DNA of 35,707 nt, from positions 1-35,707 of the forward strand of contig NZ_FPBY01000012.1 in the NCBI RefSeq assembly GCF_900116755.1, written 5' to 3'. The notes under the pieces are model-generated. The model was given only the letters and a program-made list of their open reading frames with translations. It ran no database searches and was not told the origin of the DNA. This DNA is from Clostridium sp. DSM 8431. Lineage in GTDB: Bacteria; Bacillota; Clostridia; Clostridiales; Clostridiaceae. Shown one piece after another: positions 24,446 to 35,707 of this stretch (position 1 is the stretch's first letter; every line of letters starts with the position of its first letter). A program made the translations under genes and the position numbers.

Positions 24446-25120
24446 TTGGGTACAATAGTAAACTGTCTTACTATAATTGGAGGATGTATAGTAGGGCTAT
24501 TTATTAAAGGAAGAGTAAATGAAAAGATAAGTACAACTGTGATGAATGGACTTGGATTATGTAGTTTATACATTGGAATTTCTGGGTCTTTAAAATGTGA
24601 AAATCCTATTGAGATGATAGTATCTGTAGCCCTTGGAGCTTTGATAGGTGAACTAATTGATATTGATAACTTACTTAATAAATTAGGAAATCTTTTAGAA
24701 AATAAATTTAAATCTAAAGATAAAAATATATCTATATCAGAAGGCTTTGTTACATCAAGTCTTTTATTTTGTGTAGGAGCTATGGCTATTGTTGGTTCTC
24801 TTGAAAGTGGACTAAATGGAGATAATACAACTCTTTATGCTAAATCAGTTTTAGATGGAGTTTCTTCAATTATATTTACATCCACACTTGGAATTGGTGT
24901 GATTTTATCTGTTTTTACAGTTCTTATATATCAAGGTTCAATAACACTTTTAGCAGGATTATTATCTGGGGTATTAAGTACATCGGTTATAACAGGTATG
25001 TCCGTTGTAGGAAATTTAATAATTATAGGTCTTGGTTTAAATATCTTAGGAATGACAAAAATAAAGGTAGCGAACCTTTTGCCTGGAATATTTATTCCTA
25101 TTATTTTTGGATTATTTTAA
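24446..25120 (+). CDS. DUF554 family integral membrane protein
   Basis: 224 aa with about six to seven membrane helices. The start MGTIVNCLTIIGGCIVGLFIKGRVNEKI, the GLCSLYIGISGSL segment and the C-terminal NLLPGIFIPIIFGLF are typical of DUF554 proteins (YdfK/YqgA). The transported compound, if any, is unknown. The TTG at 24446 is preferred over the ATG at 24437: AGGGAG sits directly next to the ATG but at a normal distance from the TTG. The first of three genes in a row on this strand (followed by pcrA and ligA) with TTG starts. A TATAAT at 25143 before pcrA suggests separate control. Confidence 0.88.
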   Translation: MGTIVNCLTIIGGCIVGLFIKGRVNEKISTTVMNGLGLCSLYIGISGSLKCENPIEMIVSVALGALIGELIDIDNLLNKLGNLLENKFKSKDKNISISEGFVTSSLLFCVGAMAIVGSLESGLNGDNTTLYAKSVLDGVSSIIFTSTLGIGVILSVFTVLIYQGSITLLAGLLSGVLSTSVITGMSVVGNLIIIGLGLNILGMTKIKVANLLPGIFIPIIFGLF

Positions 25121-25178
25121 GTGAATAAAAATTCTATTGTGTTATAATATTTTAGTAATTCAGAGAGGAGGATGTAAT

Positions 25179-29463
<4,285 letters not shown>

Positions 29464-29471
29464 TAAAGAAT

Positions 29472-29741
29472 ATGAAAAAATTAATTAACATACTGACAAT
29501 AGCATCAGCATGTGTAACAAGTGTACTAATTATATGTACAATTTTAACTTCATATCAATTTATTTATGTAGGACAGCTATTTTATTATTATATGCCTATA
29601 CAAATAGGTGTAGCTATAACAATGGCGTTCTTGGCTTTAAGATTTTGGGTTAACGAACGTGGGATTAAGAGAATTGGATATTCAGGAGTTAGTCTTTTGA
29701 TAAGTGTTAGCCTACTTATATCTATGAATTTAGTTAAATAG
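29472..29741 (+). CDS. Small integral membrane protein of unknown function
   Basis: 89 aa with three predicted membrane helices (roughly residues 4-25, 37-56, 65-85), the first preceded by MKKL. No enzymatic motif is visible. The start chosen is ATG 29472, after AGGTGAG at the ligA end; a GTG at 29460, overlapping the ligA stop codon, is an alternative that adds four residues. It is probably the last gene of the pcrA-ligA transcript, because a strong terminator follows. I do not recognise a family, and a role linked to DNA metabolism should not be assumed from its position. Confidence 0.65.
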   Translation: MKKLINILTIASACVTSVLIICTILTSYQFIYVGQLFYYYMPIQIGVAITMAFLALRFWVNERGIKRIGYSGVSLLISVSLLISMNLVK

Positions 29742-29742
29742 T

Positions 29743-29776
29743 AAAAATACGGATTCAAGCTGAATCCGTATTTTTT
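29743..29776. terminator. Bidirectional terminator
   Basis: A 15-bp perfect stem (AAAAATACGGATTCA with its complement, loop AGC) has T-runs on both sides. It ends the ligA transcript and the convergent small gene. Confidence 0.9.
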
Positions 29777-30051
29777 TATTCTTCTATATCATTTATATCT
29801 TCTAAAGATGAAGCTAAATCACCTTTCTTATTAAGCATCTCGTCGTATTCAAAATCAAAATCATCTATAGAATCATCATTATTTTTAGATAACTTAGATA
29901 AGTTTTGATTGATTTTTTCAAGTATATAATTTTTATATTTAAATTGATTGTAAGCTTTTAGTGCAACAATGAAAAGCCATATACCTATAAACATAAAAAC
30001 TATCATACATATTATGCCTACAATACAAGTTGCGCCGAATAAAACTGACAT
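29776..30051 (-). CDS. Single-span membrane protein with acidic tail
   Basis: 91 aa. One long hydrophobic helix at residues 5-31 (FGATCIVGIICMIVFMFIGIWLFIVALK) is followed by a polar segment with basic helix KAYNQFKYKNYILEKI, and a strongly acidic C-terminal tail (DDSIDDFDFEYDE, SLEDINDIEE). AGGAGG precedes the ATG at a normal distance. Two cysteines (C9, C15) are in the membrane part. No family is recognised; topology cannot be decided. It is convergent with the ligA operon, from which it is separated only by a shared terminator. Confidence 0.6.
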   Translation of the reverse strand: MSVLFGATCIVGIICMIVFMFIGIWLFIVALKAYNQFKYKNYILEKINQNLSKLSKNNDDSIDDFDFEYDEMLNKKGDLASSLEDINDIEE

Positions 30052-30177
30052 GAAATAACCTCCTGTTTTATATATGCTCTTATTATACCACAGAGAATAG
30101 GATGCAAAATAATAAAATGATTAATATTAAATAAATGTGGATATAATTAGGGATAAATATACATAGAGGAGAATGAA

Positions 30178-31617
30178 ATGAAAAAAGTAACTATAGCTGT
30201 AATATTGTTATTAATAACAGTTTTATTTTTAAGTACATTTATCCAAAAGAGTGATAATAATGAGAGTTTAAATAATAATAATGTAGTTATATCTGTATCT
30301 GATTTAAATTATAACTTAAATAATATAGGTGATTTAAGTATAGATGATAAAAACGTCATATGTGCCACAAGTAGAGGTCTTGTTAAATGTAATAATAATG
30401 GTGAGGTTATTCCAGACCTTGCATCTAATATAGAGATATCTAAGGATGGTATTGAGTATAATTTTATATTAAAGGATGATATTTATTGGAGTGATGGAGA
30501 AGAAATAAAGCCAAAAGATATAATAACTTATTTCAAATGGTTAATAAAAAATGAAAGTCAGGAAGAATTATCAGCCTTATTAGATATATATGGAGTGAAA
30601 AGTTTTAAGGAAGGCATAGGTAGTTTTAAAGATGATGTTGCCTTAACAACTAATGGCAATAATATTAGGGTAAGGCTTAATAAAAAGTGTGATGATTTTT
30701 TACTTGAACTTTCAAAGCCTCAATATAAGGTTAGAAGGAATTTAGATTTATGGAGTGATATTAAATCAAATTATAAGGCTATTTCATATTCAGGTTATTA
30801 TTATATAAATTCTGTTTTAGAAGATGAGATACAATTAAAAAGTATTGAAGAGGATAAAAAAAGTATATTATTTATGGAAGATAATAATAAAGAAGATGCA
30901 ATGGCATCTTATGAGATAGGTCAAAGAGATGTAATAGTAAATCCACCAGTAGCTCAAATATCAAGACTTGATAGAGTTAAAAGCCTCTTGTCATATCCAT
31001 CAGGAAGAGGTATGTACCTTGCTATTAACTCAAAAAAGATAAATATATCTGATAGAAGAGAAATAGTGAAAAAGTTTTATGATATATCAGAAGAATATTA
31101 TGAGAAAAATAAAAAGTCAGTAAAGTTTTCTGAAGGAAGCTATTTCGAAAAGGATATGGATCAGTTAAATAAACTCCAAAATAGAAAGGTAATGCTAAAT
31201 AATTGTGAAGAAGGAACTGTTCCCGGAAACATAAATATTCTTATAGAAGATGATGATTTAATAGAAAACTTTAGTAAAGTAGCAGAAGACTATTTCTACA
31301 ATCAAAATATTAATTTAGAAATTGAAAAGAAACAAAAGGAAGATATAAGTGGGGTTGATGACTATGATGCTATACTATTTACTTCCAATGAAAGCATTGA
31401 TAATAGGGTAGAATTATACTCTAATATGTTAAAATTTTTTCAGGATAAAAAAGATATGGCTGTATCTAATGCATCAAATTATATAGAAGATACTTTATTT
31501 AATTCTTATAGTGTAGTGCCAATGGTATTTATTAATCAAACTATTGCTACTTCTAATAAAGTATCAAATATAAAACTAGATGTTAACGGGAATATTGATT
31601 TTGGAGCTATAAATTAA
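30178..31617 (+). CDS. Family 5 extracellular solute-binding protein (OppA-like), orphan
   Basis: 479 aa. An N-terminal membrane/signal helix (KKVTIAVILLLITVLFLSTFI) is followed by a bilobed binding-protein fold of the peptide/nickel (SBP_bac_5) type: IPDLASNIEISKDGIEYNFILKDDIYWSDGEEIKPKDIITYFKWLI is its best-conserved start. The lipobox cysteine usual for Gram-positive binding proteins is missing, so the protein is either secreted or held by an uncleaved helix. The sequence is unusually rich in Asp/Lys/Ser and diverges from typical OppA after residue ~200. No ABC permease or ATPase is near. The start follows AGAGGAG with a TATAAT ~37 bases upstream. The ligand is unknown. Confidence 0.8.
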   Translation: MKKVTIAVILLLITVLFLSTFIQKSDNNESLNNNNVVISVSDLNYNLNNIGDLSIDDKNVICATSRGLVKCNNNGEVIPDLASNIEISKDGIEYNFILKDDIYWSDGEEIKPKDIITYFKWLIKNESQEELSALLDIYGVKSFKEGIGSFKDDVALTTNGNNIRVRLNKKCDDFLLELSKPQYKVRRNLDLWSDIKSNYKAISYSGYYYINSVLEDEIQLKSIEEDKKSILFMEDNNKEDAMASYEIGQRDVIVNPPVAQISRLDRVKSLLSYPSGRGMYLAINSKKINISDRREIVKKFYDISEEYYEKNKKSVKFSEGSYFEKDMDQLNKLQNRKVMLNNCEEGTVPGNINILIEDDDLIENFSKVAEDYFYNQNINLEIEKKQKEDISGVDDYDAILFTSNESIDNRVELYSNMLKFFQDKKDMAVSNASNYIEDTLFNSYSVVPMVFINQTIATSNKVSNIKLDVNGNIDFGAIN

Positions 31618-31619
31618 AT

Positions 31620-31649
31620 AACCTCATGATGAGATATTATCATGAGGTT
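31620..31649. terminator. Hairpin between convergent genes
   Basis: A perfect 11-bp stem AACCTCATGAT/ATCATGAGGTT with an 8-base loop; the T-tracts on both sides are short, so termination may be weak. Confidence 0.55.
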
Positions 31650-31661
31650 TAATAGAATGTA

Positions 31662-33176
31662 TCATTGATTAGTTTTATCATATTCATTACAATTAGATGG
31701 ACTTTTTTCTTCTAAGGGTTCTTCTTTTTTTGAAACTTCTAATGATTTATTTTCTTGTGCATTAGAAAAATTCATTTCTTTGGAGATGTCATCTATAAAG
31801 TAATATATAAAATTAAAGAATATAAAAATATTTTTATCGCTTTCAAAGGTTTCTTTGATTTTGGAAAATTTATCTTTTTTTCTTGAATATGTTATATTTT
31901 TTGCAAATACCGATGCCATTCCAGAAGATTCAGGAGAAGGAAGGTTTGGCATTCTAAAATAACTTTCATCAAGCATATCGTCAGAATGAAGAGAAAGTCC
32001 TCTATATCTTTCACTTTCATCTAAAGTAGGAGGATCAGGCCAGCTAAGTATTAATCCAGATGAGATGAAATATTTTCTATAAAGGGTAGAAAGCATGTTT
32101 TTATATTCAAATACATTATCACTTTCCTTAGAGTGAAGTAGTAGAGCAAGGAAATATATACATATTTCAGTAGAAGGATATTTAAATTCTTTTTTGTCTG
32201 TAAGCTTTAAGAATATTCCTTTTAAATCATCGTATAAGTTCTCAAGCCTTGCATATATTTCATCACTTTTATCTTTAAAGGATATAATATCAGTATTTTT
32301 ATATGAATCTGATAATGTAATGGCAAGGAGAGCACAACTTTCTAAGTCATCAGTATAGTAATCCTTATCTTCAAATTTATTCATTAAAAAGTCGCTGAAA
32401 TCAATTATTATAGATTTTGCTTTTTCTTCTTTAGAGTAATTGTAGAATACATTAAATGAGAAAAGAATCTTACATGCATCATCAAAGGAAGTATCGTATA
32501 ATGCTTCTTTAAAGTCAGAAAACATTGCAAGGATTTCTAATGAAAATTCTCTATATTCCTCTGATGAATCTTCAGTAGAATTGTTTTTATAGTATAAATA
32601 ATAAGCACACATCATAAAGGCTTGATCTAGAAAGTTAAATTTTTTATCTTTACTAATTAAGTTGAAAGATTTTGAATCATTATCTGATATATTCTTTTTT
32701 TCTATAAAAACTCCCTCTGAATTTCTAAGGTTTTCGTAGTAAAAATCTAATTGAGCTTTAGCTAAAGTGTTATAAGCATCTTTTAATGAATCTATATTTC
32801 TATTTTCTCTTGAATAATTTGAATAATAATTTGCTAATTCTAATAAAGACATTGTCATTAAAGCATTAGTTGTAGGATTTATATCTTTTTTAAAAGAAGC
32901 TGCATCAAAACTTTTGGAGTTTTTGCTATGAATAAATGCAGGAGAAGATTTCCTGTATAGGCATATTAGTGGAGAAAATTTATCTAATATGCTAAGATTA
33001 TCATTGTGATGGGAATTTTTTTTTGAACTTCTATGAGAGTATAAAATTCCACATCTTGAATTAAGTACTATAGTTTTTATAGCTTCTCTCGAAAGATAAA
33101 AAAGCTGCCCTTCAATATCAGATGATGATAAACTATTCATTCTGAAAAAAGATCCAATATATTTCAATGTATTCAC
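31662..33176 (-). CDS. Clostridial protein of unknown function (504 aa)
   Basis: A 504-aa protein without a signal peptide or membrane span. Residues 100-450 appear all-helical with repeated pairs of helices (TNALMTMSLLELANYYSNY; YNTLAKAQLDFYYENL; FLDQAFMMCAYYLYYKN; SFDDACKILFSFNVFYNY; PSTEICIYFLALLLHS), recalling alpha/alpha-barrel or TPR-like folds. A conserved-looking motif SWPDPPTLDESERYRGL is near 385. The C-terminal 50 residues are charged and low in complexity. The start follows GAGGTGAAT on the minus strand. It is divergent from rph. I recognise no family and assign no function. The gene shows normal codon use. Confidence 0.7.
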   Translation of the reverse strand: MNTLKYIGSFFRMNSLSSSDIEGQLFYLSREAIKTIVLNSRCGILYSHRSSKKNSHHNDNLSILDKFSPLICLYRKSSPAFIHSKNSKSFDAASFKKDINPTTNALMTMSLLELANYYSNYSRENRNIDSLKDAYNTLAKAQLDFYYENLRNSEGVFIEKKNISDNDSKSFNLISKDKKFNFLDQAFMMCAYYLYYKNNSTEDSSEEYREFSLEILAMFSDFKEALYDTSFDDACKILFSFNVFYNYSKEEKAKSIIIDFSDFLMNKFEDKDYYTDDLESCALLAITLSDSYKNTDIISFKDKSDEIYARLENLYDDLKGIFLKLTDKKEFKYPSTEICIYFLALLLHSKESDNVFEYKNMLSTLYRKYFISSGLILSWPDPPTLDESERYRGLSLHSDDMLDESYFRMPNLPSPESSGMASVFAKNITYSRKKDKFSKIKETFESDKNIFIFFNFIYYFIDDISKEMNFSNAQENKSLEVSKKEEPLEEKSPSNCNEYDKTNQ

Positions 33177-33273
33177 CTCATATTTATCGTTCTTATTAAT
33201 TAATATGAGATATGTTCATAAAAAGTGCATAAAATATATAGATGTATAAAAGTATGAAGGGATTGGATTTTTT

Positions 33274-34023
33274 ATGAGGATAGATGGAAGAAAAAAAGAC
33301 CAGCTTAGAAAGATAAAAATAACAAGGAACTATACTAAATATGCAGAAGGATCTGTACTTATAGAAGAAGGAGATACAAAGGTTATTTGCAATGTATCAG
33401 TTGAAGAAAAAGCACCACCTTTTTTGAAAGGAACAGGCTCAGGATGGATTACTGCTGAATATAATATGCTTCCAAGAGCTACTAGAACACGAAAGGTAAG
33501 AGATATAGCAAGGCTTAAGGTTGATGGAAGGTCTATGGAGATTCAAAGACTTATTGGAAGAGCTTTAAGATCTGGCGTAGACTTAAAGGCATTAGGAGAG
33601 AGAACATTATGGGTTGACTGTGATGTTATACAAGCAGATGGAGGAACAAGAACTACTGCAATTTCTGGTGCATTTGTTGCTTTAGTTGATGCTATGAACA
33701 AATTGCATAAAATAAAACCTTTTAAAATATATCCTATAAGAAGTTTTATAGCAGCCACAAGTGTTGGGATAATTAATAATGAAAAAGTAATTGATTTATG
33801 CTATGAAGAGGATTCAAAGGCTGAAGTGGATATGAATTTAATAATGACTAATGAAGGTAGGTTTATTGAAATCCAAGGAACAGGTGAAGAAAGTACTTTT
33901 AGTAAAGAAGATTTAAAAGAATTACTAGACTTAGGAGAGAGAGGAATTAAACATATAATTCAGATTCAGAAGGATGTTCTTAAAATGGATGCTTTGTGGA
34001 TAGGAACAGGAGGAAATAAATAA
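33274..34023 (+). CDS. rph: Ribonuclease PH
   Basis: 249-aa phosphorolytic 3'-5' exoribonuclease that trims the 3' ends of tRNA precursors. The N-terminal [20 protein letters not shown], the phosphate-site segments [21 protein letters not shown] and [19 protein letters not shown], and the C-terminal [10 protein letters not shown] are all characteristic. The length is that of the family. The ATG at 33274 has AAGGGATTGG upstream. The next gene, rdgB, starts two bases after its stop with an AGGAGG in the rph end, so both are translated from one message. The functional link (RNA end maturation and nucleotide pool cleaning) is common in Firmicutes. Confidence 0.98.
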   Translation: MRIDGRKKDQLRKIKITRNYTKYAEGSVLIEEGDTKVICNVSVEEKAPPFLKGTGSGWITAEYNMLPRATRTRKVRDIARLKVDGRSMEIQRLIGRALRSGVDLKALGERTLWVDCDVIQADGGTRTTAISGAFVALVDAMNKLHKIKPFKIYPIRSFIAATSVGIINNEKVIDLCYEEDSKAEVDMNLIMTNEGRFIEIQGTGEESTFSKEDLKELLDLGERGIKHIIQIQKDVLKMDALWIGTGGNK

Positions 34024-34025
34024 AG

Positions 34026-34637
34026 ATGAAAAAGATAATATTAGCTAGTAATAATTCACATAAAATAGGTGAAATTAGAGAAATACTTAAAGATTTAGAT
34101 GTAGAAATACGATCATTAAAAGATGAGGATATTAATATTGATGTTGTAGAAGATGGAAAAACTTTTGAAGAAAACGCAAAGAAAAAGGCTGTGGAGATTG
34201 CAAATTACTTAAAGGATAAGGGTAAAAAAGATTTTATAGTTATGGCAGATGATTCTGGGCTTGAAGTTGACTATTTAAATGGAGAGCCAGGAATATATTC
34301 TGCAAGATATGCAGGGGAGCATGGAAATGATGAGGCTAATAATAAGAAGTTATTAGAAAAACTTAAAGGCGTAGATAGAAAAGATAGAAAAGGAAGATTT
34401 GTATGTGTAATAGCTCTTCAAGATAGTAATGGTGAATATATATCAATACGTGGAGAGGTAGAGGGAATAATACAAGAAGAGATTTCTGGAAAAGGTGGCT
34501 TTGGATATGATCCTTTATTCTATTATGAACCTTTAAAGAAAACCTTTAGCGAAATATCAGCAGAAGAAAAAAATAGTGTGAGTCATAGAGGGAGAGCATT
34601 AAAAAAGTTAAAGGAGAAGCTAGAAAGTTATATGTAG
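34026..34637 (+). CDS. rdgB: XTP/dITP diphosphatase (Ham1/RdgB)
   Basis: 203-aa non-canonical purine NTP pyrophosphatase that removes XTP, ITP and dITP. The signature includes KIILASNNSHKIGEIREIL, the catalytic segment MADDSGLEVDYLNGEPGIYSARYAG, the GFGYDPLFYY loop and the C-terminal SHRGRALKKL. The start is ATG 34026, two bases after rph. It is followed 16 bases later by a phosphoesterase gene. rph-rdgB-yfcE is a usual clostridial operon order. Nothing irregular. Confidence 0.97.
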   Translation: MKKIILASNNSHKIGEIREILKDLDVEIRSLKDEDINIDVVEDGKTFEENAKKKAVEIANYLKDKGKKDFIVMADDSGLEVDYLNGEPGIYSARYAGEHGNDEANNKKLLEKLKGVDRKDRKGRFVCVIALQDSNGEYISIRGEVEGIIQEEISGKGGFGYDPLFYYEPLKKTFSEISAEEKNSVSHRGRALKKLKEKLESYM

Positions 34638-34653
34638 AGGAGAGAATGCTATT

Positions 34654-35127
34654 ATGAGAATTGCTATAGTAAGTGATACACATAGATCTGATAAGTATAT
34701 AAATGTGGCTAGGAATTATATAAAGAATGCGGATATATTAATTCATCTTGGAGATAATACAGATGATGTAGAAAAACTTACAAAAGGATTTGAAGGAGAA
34801 GTATATTCTGTTAGTGGAAATTGTGATTATGGAAGTAAGATGCCTTCAGAACAGATTATTGAATTAGGGGATAAAAGAATATTTATTACTCATGGTCATA
34901 ATTATGGAGTTAAGTATTCTTTAAATAATATCTATTATAGAGGAAAAGAACTTAATGCTGATATTGTATTGTTTGGACATACTCATGAAGCATTAGTTTT
35001 AGAAGAAGATGGAATTATATTCATGAATCCAGGAAGTATATCTTTGCCAAGAGGTACAAGTAGATCTATAGGATATATAGAAATTAACGATGAAATAGAT
35101 GCATATCTAAAAAAAGTAGAGGATTAA
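34654..35127 (+). CDS. YfcE/MJ0936-family metallophosphodiesterase
   Basis: A 157-aa metal-dependent phosphodiesterase. The metal ligands are in order: D8-T-H10 (IVSDTH), GD (HLGDN), GNCD, H-G-H (THGHNYG) and GHTH (LFGHTHEA). Members hydrolyse nonspecific phosphodiesters or cyclic nucleotides; the natural substrate is unknown. AGGAGAG precedes the ATG at a suitable distance. It is the last gene of the rph operon; a large hairpin terminator follows 16 bases downstream, so the tRNA genes are transcribed separately. Confidence 0.94.
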   Translation: MRIAIVSDTHRSDKYINVARNYIKNADILIHLGDNTDDVEKLTKGFEGEVYSVSGNCDYGSKMPSEQIIELGDKRIFITHGHNYGVKYSLNNIYYRGKELNADIVLFGHTHEALVLEEDGIIFMNPGSISLPRGTSRSIGYIEINDEIDAYLKKVED

Positions 35128-35143
35128 CTTACATATATATAGA

Positions 35144-35202
35144 AAAAACGTTGGTCAATTATAGAGATTATCTTCAAATATCTCTATAATTCTACGTTTT
35201 TC
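35144..35202 (+). terminator. Rho-independent terminator ending the rph operon
   Basis: An inner stem AATTATAGAGAT/ATCTCTATAATT and an outer AAAAACGT/ACGTTTTT pair enclose a large hairpin, ending in TTTTT. Confidence 0.8.
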
Positions 35203-35233
35203 GCAAAAGCTAAAAAAAAGTTAAAAAAAAGTG

Positions 35234-35262
35234 TTGACGGATGGGTAAAGTTAATGTAGAAT
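35234..35262 (+). promoter_or_regulatory. Strong promoter for the tRNA-Pro/tRNA-Gly genes
   Basis: TTGACG (35234-35239) and TAGAAT (35257-35262) with an exact 17-base spacer; the tRNA-Pro starts 37 bases downstream of the -10. Confidence 0.8.
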
Positions 35263-35299
35263 AACTATTGTCGTCGCGAGATGAGCGGCTGACAAAAAA

Positions 35300-35375
35300 C
35301 GGGGTGTGGCGCAGATGGTAGCGCGCATGGTTTGGGACCATGAGGTCGCAGGTTCGAGACCTGTCACCCCGACCA
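35300..35375 (+). tRNA. tRNA-Pro (anticodon UGG)
   Basis: A 76-nt cloverleaf. Acceptor CGGGGTG/CACCCCG; anticodon loop TTTGGGA (anticodon TGG); T-loop GGTTCGAGACC; 3' ACCA is encoded. Confidence 0.97.
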
Positions 35376-35380
35376 CTTAT

Positions 35381-35454
35381 GCGGGTATCGTATATCGGTA
35401 ATACTCCAGCCTTCCAAGCTGGAAAGGTGGGTTCGATTCCCACTACCCGCTCCA
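35381..35454 (+). tRNA. tRNA-Gly (anticodon UCC)
   Basis: 74-nt cloverleaf. Acceptor GCGGGTA/TACCCGC, anticodon stem CCAGC/GCTGG with loop CTTCCAA (anticodon TCC), T-loop GGTTCGATTCC, encoded CCA. Only five bases separate it from tRNA-Pro. Confidence 0.97.
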
Positions 35455-35496
35455 TTTAGAAAGAATCTTTTTGAAAAAATATTTTGAAAAAAGTTC

Positions 35497-35525
35497 TTGA
35501 CAAAGAATTTTGAATGAGATATAAT
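35497..35525 (+). promoter_or_regulatory. Consensus promoter for tRNA-Arg/tRNA-His
   Basis: TTGACA (35497-35502) and TATAAT (35520-35525) with a 17-base spacer: a perfect sigma-A promoter. Confidence 0.9.
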
Positions 35526-35546
35526 AGGATTCGTTCTTGAAAATAA

Positions 35547-35623
<77 letters not shown>

Positions 35624-35628
35624 TATGT

Positions 35629-35705
35629 GGTGAATGTAGTTCAGTTGGTAGAGCGCCAGTTTGTGGCACTGGTTGTCGTGGGTTCGAGTCCCATCGTTCA
35701 CCCCA
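35629..35705 (+). tRNA. tRNA-His (anticodon GUG)
   Basis: 77 nt, counting the extra G at position -1 (35629) opposite C73, a His identity feature. Acceptor GTGAATG/CGTTCAC; anticodon loop TTGTGGC (anticodon GTG); CCA is encoded at the window edge (35703-35705). Confidence 0.97.
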
Positions 35706-35707
35706 TA

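Noticed and set aside
35210-35455. A minus-strand ORF of 81 aa with text such as GIEPTFPAWKAGVLPIYDT and RTCDLMVPNHARYHL
   Set aside because: It is the antisense of the tRNA-Gly and tRNA-Pro genes. This well-known spurious translation appears in many databases and is not a protein gene.

Overview
The window is low-GC, densely coding DNA from a strictly anaerobic, spore-former-type Firmicute, most likely Clostridium sensu stricto. The signs are strong A/T bias at third codon positions, AGGAGG ribosome binding sites, frequent TTG/GTG starts, a pyruvate formate-lyase operon, a flavodiiron protein next to rubredoxin, a T-box before gltX, and a GlnRS beside GltX. I cannot name the species from sequence alone. 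Most of the window is ordinary chromosomal backbone, interrupted by several decaying or accessory pieces.

Layout. 1-124: the 3' stump of an IS200/IS605-type TnpB gene with its right-end hairpin. 437-4406: accessory genes (predicted Mn CDF exporter, GNAT acetyltransferase, HxlR regulator coupled to a DUF134-NifX-like fusion, a 39-aa membrane peptide, a hexapeptide acetyltransferase). 4911-7924: pflB-pflA. 7966-8635 (minus): a Crp/Fnr regulator broken by a one-base frameshift in an A7 run. Divergent from it is flavodiiron protein plus rubredoxin (8755-10151), with a CRP-geometry palindrome between them. 10360-12944: an Ada-type metal-binding protein, an unknown 87-aa protein, and a chemoreceptor pseudogene with an in-frame stop and no signalling tip.

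13184-14982: pgi and a DUF188 gene. 15163-17956: a seven-repeat 'triple-tyrosine-like' protein followed by a lytic transglycosylase, neither with a signal peptide. 17952-18181: an inverted-repeat, MITE-like element with stacked hairpins. 18247-18963: rRNA pseudouridine synthase. 18964-19711: a possible small RNA, then a T-box leader for gltX (19754-21412). glnS is convergent (21464-23122). Next are a minus-strand pair (papain-like YiiX-type hydrolase and a lipoprotein), then DUF554 membrane protein, pcrA and ligA running on the plus strand with three successive TTG starts, two small membrane proteins, an orphan family-5 solute-binding protein and a 504-aa protein of unknown function. rph-rdgB-yfcE form a tight operon. 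The window ends in a Pro-Gly-Arg-His tRNA cluster driven by two near-consensus promoters.

How parts work together. pflB/pflA give anaerobic acetyl-CoA plus formate. The flavodiiron protein and rubredoxin form an O2/NO-scavenging electron path, possibly once controlled by the now frameshifted Crp/Fnr protein. gltX and glnS both charge glutamate-family tRNAs, and gltX is sensed through its T-box. pcrA and ligA are DNA repair/replication functions. rph, rdgB and the tRNA genes cluster around RNA maturation and nucleotide hygiene. No CRISPR array, prophage or complete new system was found. The best candidates for something undescribed are the signal-less repeat protein/transglycosylase pair, the frameshifted regulator with its operator, and the structured inverted-repeat element.
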